64,000 nucleotides of DNA from Plumapathes pennacea (GCA_964036295.1 OZ038465.1:12858667-12922666); one strand, 5' to 3'; shown: positions 12,225-39,461, numbered from the stretch's first letter. Numbers and translations: made by a program. Notes: a model not told the origin generated them from the sequence alone.

Positions 12225-13234
12225 CAGGGGCGGATCCAGGAAATTGAGAAAGGGGGGGCCGAGCGCCGGTAGGCGCGAGCCGCTAGTGGGGTCCGGGGGC
12301 ATGCCTCCCCGGAAAATTTTGAAATTTAAACCTCCTAAAACAGCGATTTCCTGCATTTTTAGACCATTAAGCAGGTGCAACAAGCGGATTGAATTGATCA
12401 CAAATATTAAGCCTTTGGAAGGAAATTTATCTTTCTGATACTGCCGGTAAGTTCGGCGCCGCATCGAACGCGTAATAAAACACTTTGCTGCCTAACGCAC
12501 ACCCCCAATTGGCCAAACGACAGATAAATCTGTTGCAGCGCGCTAATAGTATAGGAGCCAACAAACTAGGGTCATCCTATTGCAATCATCAATCCCATGC
12601 AGATGATATAAGTAAGAGTCACATCATGGGATTAATGAATGTCATCCTTCTCTGGTTACGCGTGGCATAGTCGTCAACAATTGCACTGTAATCCAAAGGT
12701 ATGTCCTTGTGAACAAAGAGGAGCAACAGTGCATTCAGGCGTTCTTCTCCCATGGTGCTGCGATAGACATTTTTTACAAAACGCAGTGAAGAGTTGCTGC
12801 GTTCCACAGTGGCACTTGTGGCGGGGGTGATCAAGAGCAGTCGCAGAATTGTGTGGATGTTGGGATAGAGGCTTGAGCTGCAGGCTTTCAAAGTCTCTTG
12901 CGGTTTTACAACACAATTACATTACACAAGTACGCCTGGGCCGGATCCCGGGCCGGATGGGCGTCAGAGTGTTGCTCGCACGCAACACTCACACAAATCA
13001 CTGCAGTCATTCCACATTGCTGCTTATTTCTCAATTTTCTTTATAATAATTACTGGTAACGAAACTGAACAAAAGTTCTGAATTGATTCATATAAACAAC
13101 AACGAAAGAACGAAAAACAAAGCCCGCGTACCATTGTACAGGTCTACGTTGTCTGAAAAGATCCGAGACCCAGACAAAAGGGGGGGCCGCGGCCCCCTCG
13201 GCCCCCCCCCCCCCCCCCCCTAAATCCGCCACTG
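12225..13234 (-). mobile_element. hAT-type DNA transposon, internally deleted
   Basis: The ends are inverted repeats: CAGGGGCGGATCCAGG on the left and the complement of CAGTGGCGGATTTAGG on the right, each followed by a G- or C-rich run. Between them the minus strand keeps only the C-terminal dimerisation region of a hAT transposase. The element is about 1 kb; a full one would be 3-4 kb. The flanks share CAATT on both sides, but an exact 8-bp target duplication is not visible. Confidence 0.75.
12619..12900 (-). pseudogene. hAT transposase C-terminal (dimerisation) fragment
   Basis: The frame reads LYPNIHTILRLLLITPATSA, then a TVERSNSSLR motif, then LNALLLLFVHKDIPLD. The order P-x-S-x-x-x-E-R-x-(N/F)-S-x-(L/M) followed by a leucine-rich helix is the signature of the hAT dimerisation domain, as in ZMYM1-like and TTF-type transposases. 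The frame is open to the stop near 12619, but the catalytic RNase H-like part is absent, so this is a remnant inside the element described above. Confidence 0.8.
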
Positions 13235-13775
13235 CAATTTAAATTACAAAGAAACTTCATTTTGTTCCTTTCCTTTTTTTTTTTTTTTTTTTTTGCACCT
13301 CAGCCTTGTAAACTAAGGGACCGGTTTTCGCGCGGAGCTTCACCCTATAGCCGATAAAAGGAAGTATCTATTTGCCCCCTCTCGACAACAGTGCTGGCAG
13401 AATAGACAGCAGCAGATTTGGCGTCTCTTTCCAAATCCTCGCAGTAACTGCAAGCGCAGTTTCTTGTTTTCAAACTCCTGGTAATCAGCTTTCCTTCTAT
13501 CGAAAGCATTCTTTTTTACAAACGGAATAAGCAAATGTTTTTTGCACGAAGACACAAAGAGTAAGTAAAGTCCGGTCAGAAAAATGACCAGAAATTTATA
13601 GTGTGGAGACATAATGAAAACTCAAAAAGGAAGGGTCAAACTTGTTTTATCATGACCAAGTGAGGGTAATTAGATCCCGTTCTTTTAATACAAAGAAATT
13701 CCCCAGGTTAGTTGCTGGCACAACAGACAGCAGCAGATCTGACAAGATCTGAAATTAACACTCCAGAAAGAAGAC
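13235..13775. other. Intergenic, poly-T run, no gene seen
   Basis: A run of 21 T lies at about 13274-13294. The short open frames have no recognisable similarity. Confidence 0.5.
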
Positions 13776-14065
13776 ACAAATGTATTGCAAAAGGCCAGAA
13801 AGGATTTCTAAAAGTTTCAAGATTTTTCTTTTTTTTCAAAAAAGGGCCATTTTTGGCCCAATCTCAAAATCTAAGTAGAGTCTCGGCGTTACACCAGAAC
13901 CGCATGAAATTTTCGGAAAATGTTTCTGGATATATAGAGAACAATTCACCCTTTTCAATTAAAACAAAACAGAAATGCATAGGTTCTTGCTATATCTCGT
14001 CAACGGCTAAAGAATAATAAGACAAATGTACTGCAATAAAACTTCCAGGAAACCTTCTTTGGACT
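13776..14065. repeat. Diverged relic of the 334-bp satellite (two partial units)
   Basis: Segments appear in the same order as in the array: CAAATGTATTGCAAAA at 13776, AGTTTCAAGA near 13815, CGCATGAAATTTTCGGAAAA near 13900 (array: CGCATGAAACTTTCAGGAAA), then a second unit start TGCTATATCTCGTCAACGG near 13988, and CAAATGTACTGCAATAAA at 14023. The two CAAATGTA landmarks are about 247 bp apart instead of 334, so material has been lost. It is much more diverged than any array unit. Confidence 0.8.
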
Positions 14066-14720
14066 ACCGAAGTTGTCCCCCATATTCAATTTGTTATATT
14101 TCACACAGGCGGGCGCGAGAAATAAGAGCAAATCATTGACCAACACCGGCTTCACGATTTTCAAACATAGGAGGTTCAAACTCATAAGGAAACAAGGGCC
14201 TATCACACAGATTTGTCGTTTTGAAAAGTCAGTGTTACACGAAAAAAAAAAGTGTTCCATAGAACCATGATTATTCAGTTACAGTAAATTCATTTGCTCG
14301 ACCAGCAGAGTCATCTGGCCGTTTGACTTGCGTTAACTGTTTTTCACAACAGCTCCAATGAAGAGTCAGTAACATTAGACGTCTCCATTTTGAAAACGTT
14401 TCCATTCAAACCAGCTTTAACCCACACCATACGATATACACAGTTGCATGCTGATACAAGAACAAAGTTCAGGGCGGTAACACTACTGAATATTAAAGAT
14501 GGTCAGAGAAGTTTAACCTAGCTCCCAAATCAAAAAAGCTGACACAAAATACGAGAATTTAGTATAAAGCACTTGAACTTCAAAACCCATATCTTAGCTG
14601 CTGTTGATGCACTAGCATCAATTTCTTCGTGTGAACTTTCTTCCAATACACGGAGTCATCACGTTTACTACTTTTCATTAAACACTGTCGAAATGCACTT
14701 GAGAAAATCCCTGTAAAGCT

Positions 14721-14921
14721 GGTGTTACACTGGTCGATTCGCAACGACGATTTGCAACGCCGATTTGCTCCAAATCCACGCAACGGCGTTGCAAGTTTTT
14801 GAATCGCTTTCAAAAACTTGCAACGCGTTGCAGCACTGCAAACATCGCGAAAAATCGTTCGCAATGGGGTGTTACACCTCAACGATTTTTAGCGCAACAT
14901 CGCATCGTTGCAAATCGACCA
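14721..14921. mobile_element. Inverted-repeat (MITE-like) element rich in CGTTGCAA motifs
   Basis: The left end GGTCGATTCGCAACGACG pairs with the complement of the right end, GGTCGATTTGCAACGATG. GGTGTTACAC occurs near both halves, and inner copies of TTGCAACG alternate in both orientations. The element is about 200 bp with no coding frame. The target-site duplication is unclear. Confidence 0.6.
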
Positions 14922-16229
14922 CCTTAAGTGATGCGTATGCAATAAAACAGTCGTTGTTAAAAATAGTAAGCTTCAGTTGTGAGTCAGTACATGGTGCTGA
15001 AACTAATTGACATATGCAACTGGAGAACAATAGAAGCTTCCTGTATAATCCACTGTCGTTAACCTAAAATCATGCAATGCAAAGAAAGCTGTATTATATA
15101 AGAGGTGCAGCTTTTTTTACAGTATACTAGAAGCTGAAAGGCAGGCCACTTCAATAGTTCGAAAAGTAGTGTTCTACTGGTACACGACAAGTCCAAACAG
15201 TTTTAAAAAATTGAACACAACTTAATGAGTTCGTTTGTTGTCATCAAGCAACAGCAAGCGACTTGAATGCAAATTAGGAGCGAAAATTGTTTCCGCTTGC
15301 AAGAAGATGTCTGCGTAGTCCTGAAACTTTCTCCGTACAGCTACTTGGTGGACAGAATACTGCTATTAGATGTTTTGGCACGAATTAAATATTTCATTTT
15401 GATAGACATGGTCTAAATTGAAGTCGGTTTTCACACGCGTTTCAGCCATAAACGAATATTCATTCTGGCGTCTATTTGCATAAGAGATTAGTCACGTCTT
15501 CTTTTAGCCTGTATCTTTCGATGAAATTTACCCCTGCCTGCGTCAAGAATTGATATTCCGAAGACTTTAGGGCGGACTTTAGTGTTAAAGAGCTCTTAGA
15601 ATAGTCATATAAGAAAAATATCTGAGAATTTTGAGAAAGTAGCGCAGTGCTTAAAATAACCGCAAACACAGTCCAGATTGTAAACAACCGGATGGCCTTG
15701 GCGGGTTGTGTTTGTACCTTTGTATAAAAGTCCAATGTTAAACGTTCCCAGGAAAAATCTCATCAAACCGTTGAATCAGGATTGTGAATAAGATGACAAC
15801 CCTCCACTGGACACCAAAATTCTTATTTTTTTACCGCCGTCTTAGGAATAGGGATAGATTTTTCTTCAAAATGCACGGCAACCATTGACATCGGAAGCAC
15901 CTTTTCGGCTTTTAAAAAGCGATAGGATTTACTTGTACTTCGGCTCGACTCCCTCAGAAATATAATGTCTTTTGAACTAAAGGTACGGCGCGGAATTGCC
16001 GACGAACGATCACTCTGGACGGTGTAATAATGACAAATAGATTTGGAACAAGGACAACTCGGCCTCAAGACAAGCCAACTGTGAATACGCATCCTGTCTC
16101 CTCGGACGTCCGCACGAGGTCTTTAAAATGCACGTCAGTTCCGCGTCCTCCAAACCAGTTTGCGAAAAGTGGACTAGAAAGAACTGTAATTGAACCTTAA
16201 TCTTAAGACCTAGAAAAACTGAAGTCAAA
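14922..16229. other. Upstream region of histone H1, no gene assigned
   Basis: Two minus-strand open frames (15472-15735 and 15823-16092) show no recognised domain and no splice context. The region just upstream of the H1 start carries no obvious TATA box. Confidence 0.4.
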
Positions 16230-16784
16230 ATGCCTGCACCACCAGCTTCACATCCCAAATATCTGGACATGATTTCGAACGCCATCAAAGCGTTGGCCGA
16301 AAAGTCTGGTTCGTCTCGACAGGCCGTCAACAAATACATTGTACGAGAGTACAAATTAACTGAGAACAACCACCACAAGGCGATGCTTAACCAAGCGCTG
16401 AAACGCGGCTCTGGGCCAAAAGGACCCCTGGTTCATAATAAAGGCAAGGGAGCTGCCGGTTCGTTCAAACTTCGTCCAGTGGCCGTGAAACCGAAGCCAG
16501 CAGCCAAAAAGCCTGTTAAGAAGCCATCGGCGAAGAAGGCACCGAAGACCAAGGCTCCCGCAAAGAAGCCCGCCAAAATCACCGCGCCGGCGCCAGAAAA
16601 GCCCGCGGAAAGTGCGCCTGTCGCGCCCACAAAGCCTGCTAAACCTGCGAAGGTCGCCAAGCCGAAGACCGGAAAAAAGCCGAAGACAGCACAGCCGAAG
16701 AAACCTAAGGCGGTGAAGGCGAAAAAGTCGCCCGCCAAAAAGTCGCCAAAAAAGTCTGCAAAGAAACCCGCGGGGAAGAAGTGA
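16230..16784 (+). CDS. Linker histone H1
   Basis: This is a 184-residue intronless protein. Residues about 7-80 form the winged-helix H15 globular domain (YLDMISNAIKALAEKSGSSR, then NKYI, then an AL...GxGPKGPL turn and a GxxGSFKL strand). The remainder is a K/P/A-rich tail with repeated KKP, AKKP and KSPAKK motifs, which binds linker DNA in compacted chromatin. The length is usual for metazoan H1. The start has no competing upstream ATG in frame. No core histone genes lie nearby in this window, so it is a solitary copy. Downstream, GGCTCT at 16805 has no complementary AGAGCC, so the 3' stem-loop of replication-dependent histone mRNAs is absent, and a polyadenylation hexamer follows. This suggests a replication-independent, polyadenylated H1 variant. 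Confidence 0.95.
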   Translation: MPAPPASHPKYLDMISNAIKALAEKSGSSRQAVNKYIVREYKLTENNHHKAMLNQALKRGSGPKGPLVHNKGKGAAGSFKLRPVAVKPKPAAKKPVKKPSAKKAPKTKAPAKKPAKITAPAPEKPAESAPVAPTKPAKPAKVAKPKTGKKPKTAQPKKPKAVKAKKSPAKKSPKKSAKKPAGKK

Positions 16785-16845
16785 AGCAATGCTTGTTTCT
16801 TGATGGCTCTGACAAATAGAACGCTTTTTTGGTACGTTGTAGTAC

Positions 16846-16851
16846 ATTAAA
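16846..16851 (+). terminator. Candidate polyadenylation signal ATTAAA for H1
   Basis: ATTAAA lies 62 bp after the stop codon of the H1 gene. It is the only good hexamer close by. Confidence 0.5.
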
Positions 16852-17085
16852 ACTGTGTAATTTAGTATAATGCACATGCATATTGCATCCCCGTCTATTT
16901 AACTATATGGATGGGACAGTGTTTTGCGGAGTTAGACGTTTGACGATGACTTGGATACTTAAATGTTGTGCATTGTCGTAAATGATGGTAAATAAAAGAA
17001 ACGAGGAGAGAAAAACTGATTTGCCAGATGATGAAGTTATTCAAATGACTTGTATTCCCGCAAAAAGATAAATAACAACAACAAC

Positions 17086-17148
<63 letters not shown>
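17086..17148. repeat. (AAT)n microsatellite
   Basis: About 21 AAT units, preceded by a short AAC run. Confidence 0.95.
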
Positions 17149-17248
17149 CTGTGCCCCAGTCCCTTCTTTTCTGGCCAAAGATCGTATGTGCGAGTAAAAA
17201 ATAAACGCGTTTAAGATTCCGAGGTCTGGACACGACCGGCGGAGCGAG

Positions 17249-17605
17249 GCAGTAACTCCCGATAACCACTCACATTTACCACTACCGATAACCACTCCCG
17301 ATAACCACTCCCGATTGCCACTCCCGGTTATCACTCACAAATACCACTCCCGATAACCACTACAGATTACCACTACAGATTACCACTCTCAATTACCACT
17401 CCCGGTTACCACTCTCGATTATCACTCACAAATACCACTCCCGATAACCATAACCATTACCACTACCGACTATCACTCCCGACTGCCACTGCCCGTTACC
17501 ACTCCCAACTGACACTCCCGATTACTACCCCGATTGCCACTCCCGATACTCCCGGTTACCACTCCCGTCTATGACTTACAATTACCACTCCCGATTGACA
17601 CTCCA
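17249..17605. repeat. Degenerate minisatellite, ~12-bp unit CCACTCCCGATTA
   Basis: The stretch is built from variants of CCACTCCCGATTAC, CCACTACAGATTAC and ATCACTCACAAATA, about thirty copies in roughly 12-bp steps. It has no coding meaning. Confidence 0.85.
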
Positions 17606-17639
17606 GATTGCGTGTGATGCGGGCGCATTTTAGCGAATG

Positions 17640-18242
17640 TTGGGCGAATCACAAGATATTTTCGATTTGTTTTGTAATAGTTCGATCATTTTTGGTAGGG
17701 ACAGCAACGAACGGCGGCCCACTTCAAGACTAAGCATCAACCAACTTTCAGGATCCGAATCTAACACAAAGATGGTGCAATACCGAAGCCCCGATGCACT
17801 AAATGGCTTATTCCGAGACGCCTATTGCCTCTGCTCAAAACGAGGCTAAGGGCGAAAATATTCTTTTGAAAGTTAGTTTACACACATGTTTAATTTCATG
17901 CTTAGTTTGGCACTCGGCCTGGTTTTGAAACAGGCATCTCGGAATTCAAGCTTTGCTTCCCAGAAAGAGAGAGAAGACAGAGAAGAGGGAAGAAAAGGAA
18001 AGAAGGGAAAGGAAAGGAAAAGAACAGAGAACAAATCAGAACAAGAGACACGAACACAGACAAGCAAAGAGTAGACATGAAAACAGAGCAGATCTGAAGT
18101 CGAAGCTATACTATGCATGGTACCTTCCTCGAGCAAGCCAGACAATCCCCAAGATTCCGAGTTCATAAGTGTGCCTCGTGACCGAGGCTTTGCTTCCCTG
18201 AAGATGAGCATAAAAGTAGGATGAATTTTTGGTGACTATATC
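17640..18242. other. Intergenic stretch, purine-rich tract, no gene seen
   Basis: 17965-18070 is a GA-rich tract (AGAAAAGGAAAGAAGGG type). The tail-like motif TTTGCTTCCCTGAAGATGAG at about 18190 recurs near 44200 ahead of an A-run, so it is probably the end of a dispersed retroelement. Confidence 0.4.
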
Positions 18243-18549
18243 AGAGTGACTTTCGGACGACTGTCGACAAAACCTAAGTAAGTACACCACCAATGAATCA
18301 CAGAGGCTGTAAGAAACACTTTTAACCATTCAAAAGCCAAAGTAATTCACTATTGGTTTACTTTAAGAAGAAAGAGGAAATGCCATGCCACTTGCTTGCT
18401 TGCGTGAGAATATCGTAATCAGGTTTTACTTTTGCTCCTGATTGGCCTAGAATGCTACTAAATTTGTTTGGACGAACCCGAAAGTGCAGCAAAACGCAAA
18501 ACTAAAGCAACTACACAAATACTTTCGACAGTCACCGGAAAACGACTCT
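18243..18549. mobile_element. TA-type MITE, copy 1
   Basis: The inner parts of the ends match the other copies (GACTGTCGAC... and ...ACTTTCGACAGTC), as does the internal block CTCCTGATTGGCCTAGAATG. The right end GACTCTA is intact; the left end is degraded. See the pair at 42414-42984 for the consensus. Confidence 0.7.
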
Positions 18550-19282
18550 ATTATAGAAAAAACAAAAACAACGACAATTTTCATGTCTTGTCTTCTGAGT
18601 TTAATATCATCACTCTGTAATGTACGTTGGAAAACTTGGAAATATACGAATAAAAACATGTTCGGCCATTTTATATAAATAAAAAAAGCTCGCTGCTATA
18701 CATAAGTAGTGTTTGCCTTCGGCATGATAACTATATAAATATTCTACACTTTCATGCGAATGGAAAGGTCACGGAAAGTTCCCTTGCTCTCTACGCGCGG
18801 GGTACTCTGGGAATTCTAAAAAGTGACTGGATACTCCAAAGTCAAGTCTCCACTTTATAGCGTTTTACTGTGTGTTACCACAACCATTCCCTAAGCCTAT
18901 AAACACATATTTGTCTAAATCAACGTTTCAGTGGGTTCGGTTTAGGACTTAAAGTTTCGACTATCCAGTCTAGTCCCTAGGGCATTTGCCTTTTTATCCA
19001 ATCTTCGTTTACTTGTGCAGTTTAGGTCGCGCATGAGCCGTATATTCTTTAGGGGATCTATTCATTGCAACGTGTCACTTTCGGCAATAAATAATCTTTG
19101 AATTTAGACCTATAAGCATGGATTGGGCCTTCTGTCATACATCATACGATATGCTTCCCCGTACTTAATCGCTTCTGCAGCTTCACCTCAAGTCCTAGAT
19201 TCTCAAGGAACGAGAGTTCCGCACGGCATTCCTCCTGGACCAGATATTGAGTGTGTACACTGCTTCATCAAAATCCAGTCAT
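18550..19282. other. 3' flank of CEP131, nothing recognised
   Basis: AT-rich sequence without a gene or a clear repeat. The CEP131 3' untranslated region should lie here on the minus strand, but no canonical AATAAA hexamer was seen on that strand close to the stop. Confidence 0.4.
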
Positions 19283-35116
<15,834 letters not shown>

Positions 35117-35616
35117 GTACTGTAAGTGTGCAATTCAAATTACGATACCTGAGGCGCACACATTTCACAAAATAATGTCATAACCTGCGATGTGCTGCAC
35201 ATCTCTCGAGCCATTGAGAAGTTCTGGGATACGATCACTTGTGTGTAAGACCAAGGTTAACATATAGTACTATGCGACTGGAAATTGGCGCTTCTGTTAA
35301 TCCACAAGCAAAACAATTGCCTGGTTACATAGGAAACAATGCTTCCAATGACTCATGGGATTTTACGCTTGAGCTTACTCTGTAAGTACTCCGCTCAACC
35401 TCGGGAGCTTCTGCCGCGGATGGCCCTGGGAACGAGGTTGTACTCCGCTTCAATTGGCACGGAGAACCCGAGGCGAGTGACAAACTAGGATGTGGGGTGA
35501 GGGGAGGAGAGGGCGAACCCCCCCCCCCCCCCCCCCCATTCCAGTTTGTCACTCACCCCAGGCGGTCTGCACAGAACAAAAACTTAAAATCAAAGCGGAG
35601 AGCCTGTATGCAGGGG

Positions 35617-35782
35617 TACTCCTCAAAAATTTCGGTGGGAGTGTGCCACCCAGGACTGAAAACCCTTACCCCATTTCAGACCAAAATTTGTGATTTTCGA
35701 CCCTATTTCAGCCTATTTTGGGGCGGCACATACCTATATGGCTCATATATGGGAGTACCCCCCCTCCCCCCGGGCACATAAG
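35617..35782. mobile_element. GGGGTACTCC-family repeat copy
   Basis: It begins GGGGTACTCCTCAAAAATTT, continues GGGAGTGTGCCACCCAGGAC, then CATTTCAGACCAAAAT repeats, and ends GGGAGTACCCCCCCTCCCCC, so its ends are inverted. It is related to the elements at 38343, 53255 and 55295. Confidence 0.7.
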
Positions 35783-35947
35783 GCCAAAATATTTTGCTTC
35801 TAAACAAAACGTCATGTTTATTTCCAAGGCAACTGAAGAAAAGGTATAAAGGGTTGAAAGACTGGGAGGAGTCAAATTTATCACACAAAGTATCACAAAA
35901 AATATTTCACACACAAGACAAGCAACAAACAAAACACAAAAATGAAC

Positions 35948-36082
35948 AATATTTTATTGATAAGGTATGTCTCATGAACAACAATCCTGAACTAAATAGA
36001 TACCATATTATGATACAATATTCTATTGACAAAGTATGTCGCATGAATGACAATGCTGAACTAAACAGATACCATATTATGA
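35948..36082. repeat. 69-bp tandem duplication
   Basis: ATTGATAAGGTATGTCTCAT...CTGAACTAAATAGATACCAT is followed 69 bp later by ATTGACAAAGTATGTCGCAT...CTGAACTAAACAGATACCAT. The copies differ at a handful of positions. It probably lies in or just past the IQCK 3' UTR. Confidence 0.85.
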
Positions 36083-36345
36083 ATATTTACACAAGCAACA
36101 TGTCATGAAAAGAAATTAACTCTTCTCGCTCACAGTAGTGATCTGCAACTTGCTATTTCCCTAGTCACGGATATAATTATCAGTTATTTTAATGTGAAGA
36201 ATTTGGCCTTTTTGGTAGTTTCCTTGGATGAAAGATGATTTGATTAGCAGTTCTTATCACATCACTCATACACACAAATGCGTGCAGCTGATTATGTCGT
36301 ATAATTACAAGCCCTGTGGTATTGCTCGATCAAAGTCTAATCTGA

Positions 36346-39300
36346 TCACGTCTCTACAAAGCAAGGATCGTTTTCGTCCTTTTCGACAGGGTGCTTCCTC
36401 CAAAAGTCCTCCACTTTCAGAAATATGTCAACTGCTTCCTGCATCAAAGCAACAAGGATTATTTCTTTAGATTCAGCATTCTTGTAGTTCATGTCCCTTT
36501 GAGTGATAACATACAATAGGGTGGAAGTTGAAAAAAGTTTTTTCACCCCCTACAGACTTGGAGTAGTTTTCAGACTGTCAAAAACCACAACCAAAGTATT
36601 AATATCACACTCATGTCAATCACAGAAGCCAATCACAAGAAACAAGAAAGTTTAGTTAAAATATTCTTTTTAAATTCTTGCAAGTCAAAGTAATTTGCAA
36701 CTGCTTTCCTATGAATAACAGATTAATCAGCAGTGCAAGAATTAAAGGTCATTGCCACTTGCTTGCTTGCATAAGTAGCTCGCAACTGGCTTTCAGTTTT
36801 GTTCTTAAATGGTTAATAATGCTGTTTGAACCAATCCGAAAGTGAAGCATATTGCAGCTAAACAAAGCAATAATTGTGTAATTATTACACAATTACTTTC
36901 GACAGTCACACAAAAACCATGCTCCATATCACATCCATGTCTGTAAGTTAGACCTATTGTACCAAATACAGTCCTATATAAACACATAATCTAAGAACCA
37001 TACTTTCAAAGAACAAGGGACAAAAACAAAAACAAAAACAAAACTCTCAACTTACGTTTCTCATCTCCTTTTGATACTCTCTCAGCTCCTGAACCTCAGG
37101 CTGTTTTCTGACCTAAACATGCAAACATTAACAAAACCCACAGTAAGTCAAAGCAAAAACTAATGGGAGACGAGGTACAAAGATGGGAGATTGGTGCAGG
37201 TTTGCAAGAGACAAAGCACAAAGGAGGAAGATTGATGTGAGCTCATGGGAGATAAGGCATGGAGACAGTAGACTGATGTGAGCTTGCAAGAGATAAAATG
37301 CAGAGGGGATAGATTGATGGGAATTCGTGAGAGAGGAAGCACAGAGACACTGGACATTGACTTAAGTTCACAGGAGACAAGGCACAGAGGCAGGAGATTG
37401 CTGTGAGTTTGTAGGAGACAAGGCACAAAGGCTAGAAATTGTGAGTTCAGAGATGATCAAGGCATGGAGGTGAGAGATTGACCTAAGTTAGATAGATATA
37501 GACAATCTCAAAGGCTGGTATCCATAGAGGCCCTGTTTACCCTAAATCCAAAATAGAATCTTTTTTTAATGTTTGTGGGAGACAAGGCATGGAGGTGGGA
37601 GATTGACGCAAGTTCATGGGGAATAGGCCACATAGAAGTCTAGCATCTAGAACACAATGATTTCGTACCAGATATCCCCTGTAAAATGCCTGAATGATAA
37701 TGGCAGCTTCTTCATCACTTAGCAACAGTGATAGAGGCAAAGGTGGTCTGGGACTGAGAATTAAGACTTTGTTATTAACTGTACATTACTGTACACTGTA
37801 TGTTGCTTTTTGTAAAAAGAATGTTCTTTGTGTACTGTAACCAGTTACCTTCTGAGTCATTTATCATTATTTTAGTAAACAAATTTTAAACTGAGCAGTG
37901 TATAAACTGACACAATGTTATTAAAAATTTTGAATAAAAAAGTACTAAAAATAAAAAAATTGAATGAAAAAACTAACTTACTTTTCAGCAAGAATTTTTT
38001 GTACAAAAGGAATTTCTTCTAACAATGTGTCTGATCTGTCTTGATATCTTGGGTTGTTTCTGAAAAAAATTGTGAATAAAAACACAATCATGCAAGTTGT
38101 GAGTAGAGATATAAACACAGACAGACAAACAGAGAGAGGATGGTGAGACGCACTAACAAAAATAAATGAGATATTGTATGGAAATGCTTTTACCTCGTCA
38201 AAGTTTCTATCTATACTAACATCATATTTACCTGTACAGGTACTCAGTCAAAAAGTCACAAGCATTAAACTTGGTTCTTCTTCTCTGTTGGGAAGAAAAT
38301 CAAATTATTATATGATTTACAGAACTAAACAGTGCTACACCATTGGGGTACTCCTCAAAACTTTGGGTGGGAGTGTGCTGCCCGGGACTGAAAACCCTTA
38401 CTTGGTTTTTAGACCAAAATTGGCCACTTTCGACCCTATTTCAAACCAAAATGTGTGATTTTCGACCATTTTCAGACCAAAATTTGCAATTTTTAACCCT
38501 ATTTCAGACCTGGGTACTGTGGAGCTACTTCTGAAAATGTTACTCAACTTGTCTATAGAAAAGAACTCAGAGACAAACCTCAAAAACTTTGTTCTCCTTT
38601 GCTGCTATCAACATTTTCTCGATAGCAGGCAACAACACAGGGAATACATATGTCTCTAAGAATCCCCTGGGACTGCCTGATGGAATATAATAGACAAAAG
38701 AACATTGTGTCATTAATTAATTCACAGTAATCTCATTACTAAAAACCTAATTACATAAGAAAGGCTGACCCAGTTTGGCAGGCAGGCTTGGTTATATTGA
38801 ACTGAAATATTACAACTTACTGCAGAACTTAATTTACATGTAGTCATCCCAGGCGCAGGCAGGCAAGCTGGACTTGGCTTAAACATTTCAGTGGTGATAG
38901 GAGCTCAAAAAATGTGCAACGATTCCTTTAAAATACCAATCTCTTTTATGAATAGAAATCCTAAAATTGCAAAACCCACCTTGGAAGGCAGATACTTTTA
39001 GGAATTCTTAGCTTTTGCAATATGGACGTGAAGTTGTTCTGTCATTTGTGACCCGATATAGTATAATAATAGACACTTTGATGAAGTTGTTAATGATGAA
39101 CTGCTGCTACTAACTTACATTCCTTGGGTGGAGGAAGAGCGGGAGCTTCTCTCGGAATCGTTGGCTTTTTATCGAGAAGGACATAGCCGTAAAGTGCAGG
39201 GTGCATTACTGAAGGGTCGAATTCTGGTAAAACAGACGACCTGGTGGATGTTCCATCATCTCCTTCACGATTTTCACAAACAGAATCCGAGATTCTCTGT

Positions 39301-39461
39301 CCGTATCGACCATAAAACACAGGAGACATCTTCGCAGCATCGAAATTATCGACGGACATGCTGTCTTCCAATTCGTCTTTTTTGCTTCCACTTCTTGCAG
39401 CATTCAGCTCTAGCATTTCACTGAAGATTGATGAGCTGGGACTGCAAGCTACCATGTACAT
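36346..39461 (-). CDS. IQCK: IQ domain-containing protein K (IQCK)
   Basis: Seven exons keep phase (high to low): 39461-39119, 38676-38579, 38284-38232, 38059-37982, 37747-37669, 37112-37056, 36438-36346, giving 801 nt and 266 residues (human about 287). Recognition rests on [49 protein letters not shown] followed by the IQ motif [13 protein letters not shown] at about 203-217, and [15 protein letters not shown], all in the order of vertebrate IQCK. IQ motifs usually bind calmodulin or its relatives. IQCK is poorly characterised and linked to cilia and sperm. The N-terminal 114 residues are less conserved; two in-frame ATGs (39461, 39455) are possible starts. It lies directly upstream of CEP131 on the same strand. 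Confidence 0.93.
36740..36915. mobile_element. TA-type MITE, copy 2 (IQCK intron, left-truncated)
   Basis: The blocks TTGAACCAATCCGAAAGTGAAGC and ATTACTTTCGACAGTC match the right half of the 42414-42984 copies. The final GCTCCATA has lost the terminal CTCTA. Confidence 0.7.
37159..37480. repeat. Minisatellite, ~45-60-bp unit (IQCK intron)
   Basis: The phrase GGGAGACAAGGCACAGAGG...GGAGATTGATGTGAGTT recurs six to seven times with variations. One detached copy lies at about 37573-37622, next to the exon that encodes the IQ motif. Confidence 0.8.
38343..38520. mobile_element. GGGGTACTCC-family repeat copy (IQCK intron)
   Basis: It begins GGGGTACTCCTCAAAACTTT, then GGGAGTGTGCTGCCCGGGAC and GAAAACCCTTAC, followed by four rounds of a CAGACCAAAAT...TTTTCGACCC unit of about 32 bp. 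Confidence 0.75.

Larger units (their letters stand above)
35120..36345. other. CEP131-IQCK intergenic region with repeats
   Basis: This holds the presumed CEP131 promoter and the IQCK 3' end. A CCTGGGAACGAGGTTG segment (about 35424-35441) is the end motif of the hairpin repeats seen at 54095. A poly-C run lies at about 35518-35537. A copy of the GGGGTACTCC repeat is at 35617-35782. A 69-bp tandem duplication is at 35948-36082. TTTATT at about 35952 gives an AATAAA on the minus strand, a plausible poly(A) signal for IQCK roughly 390 bp after its stop. Confidence 0.55.

Noticed and set aside
15472..16092. Two minus-strand open frames of 87 and 89 residues upstream of H1
   Set aside because: They have no recognisable domain, no splice signals and no conserved motif. 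One has a hydrophobic stretch, but that alone is weak evidence.
16801..16830. Histone 3' stem-loop
   Set aside because: GGCTCT is present at 16805, but the complementary AGAGCC that should follow is absent.
16433..16877. Minus-strand open frames over the H1 tail
   Set aside because: Antisense shadows of the lysine/alanine/proline-rich H1 tail.
16895..17334. Open frames with poly-Tyr and poly-Ile
   Set aside because: Read-through of the (AAT)n microsatellite at 17086-17148; no gene support.
35384..35482. Possible extra 5' CEP131 exon ending GAGCGGAGTACTTACAGA|GTAAGC
   Set aside because: Its phase fits the next exon, but it has no ATG, its acceptor lies beside a poly-C run, and part of it matches the CCTGGGAACGAGG repeat. 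It was left out of the CDS but noted there.
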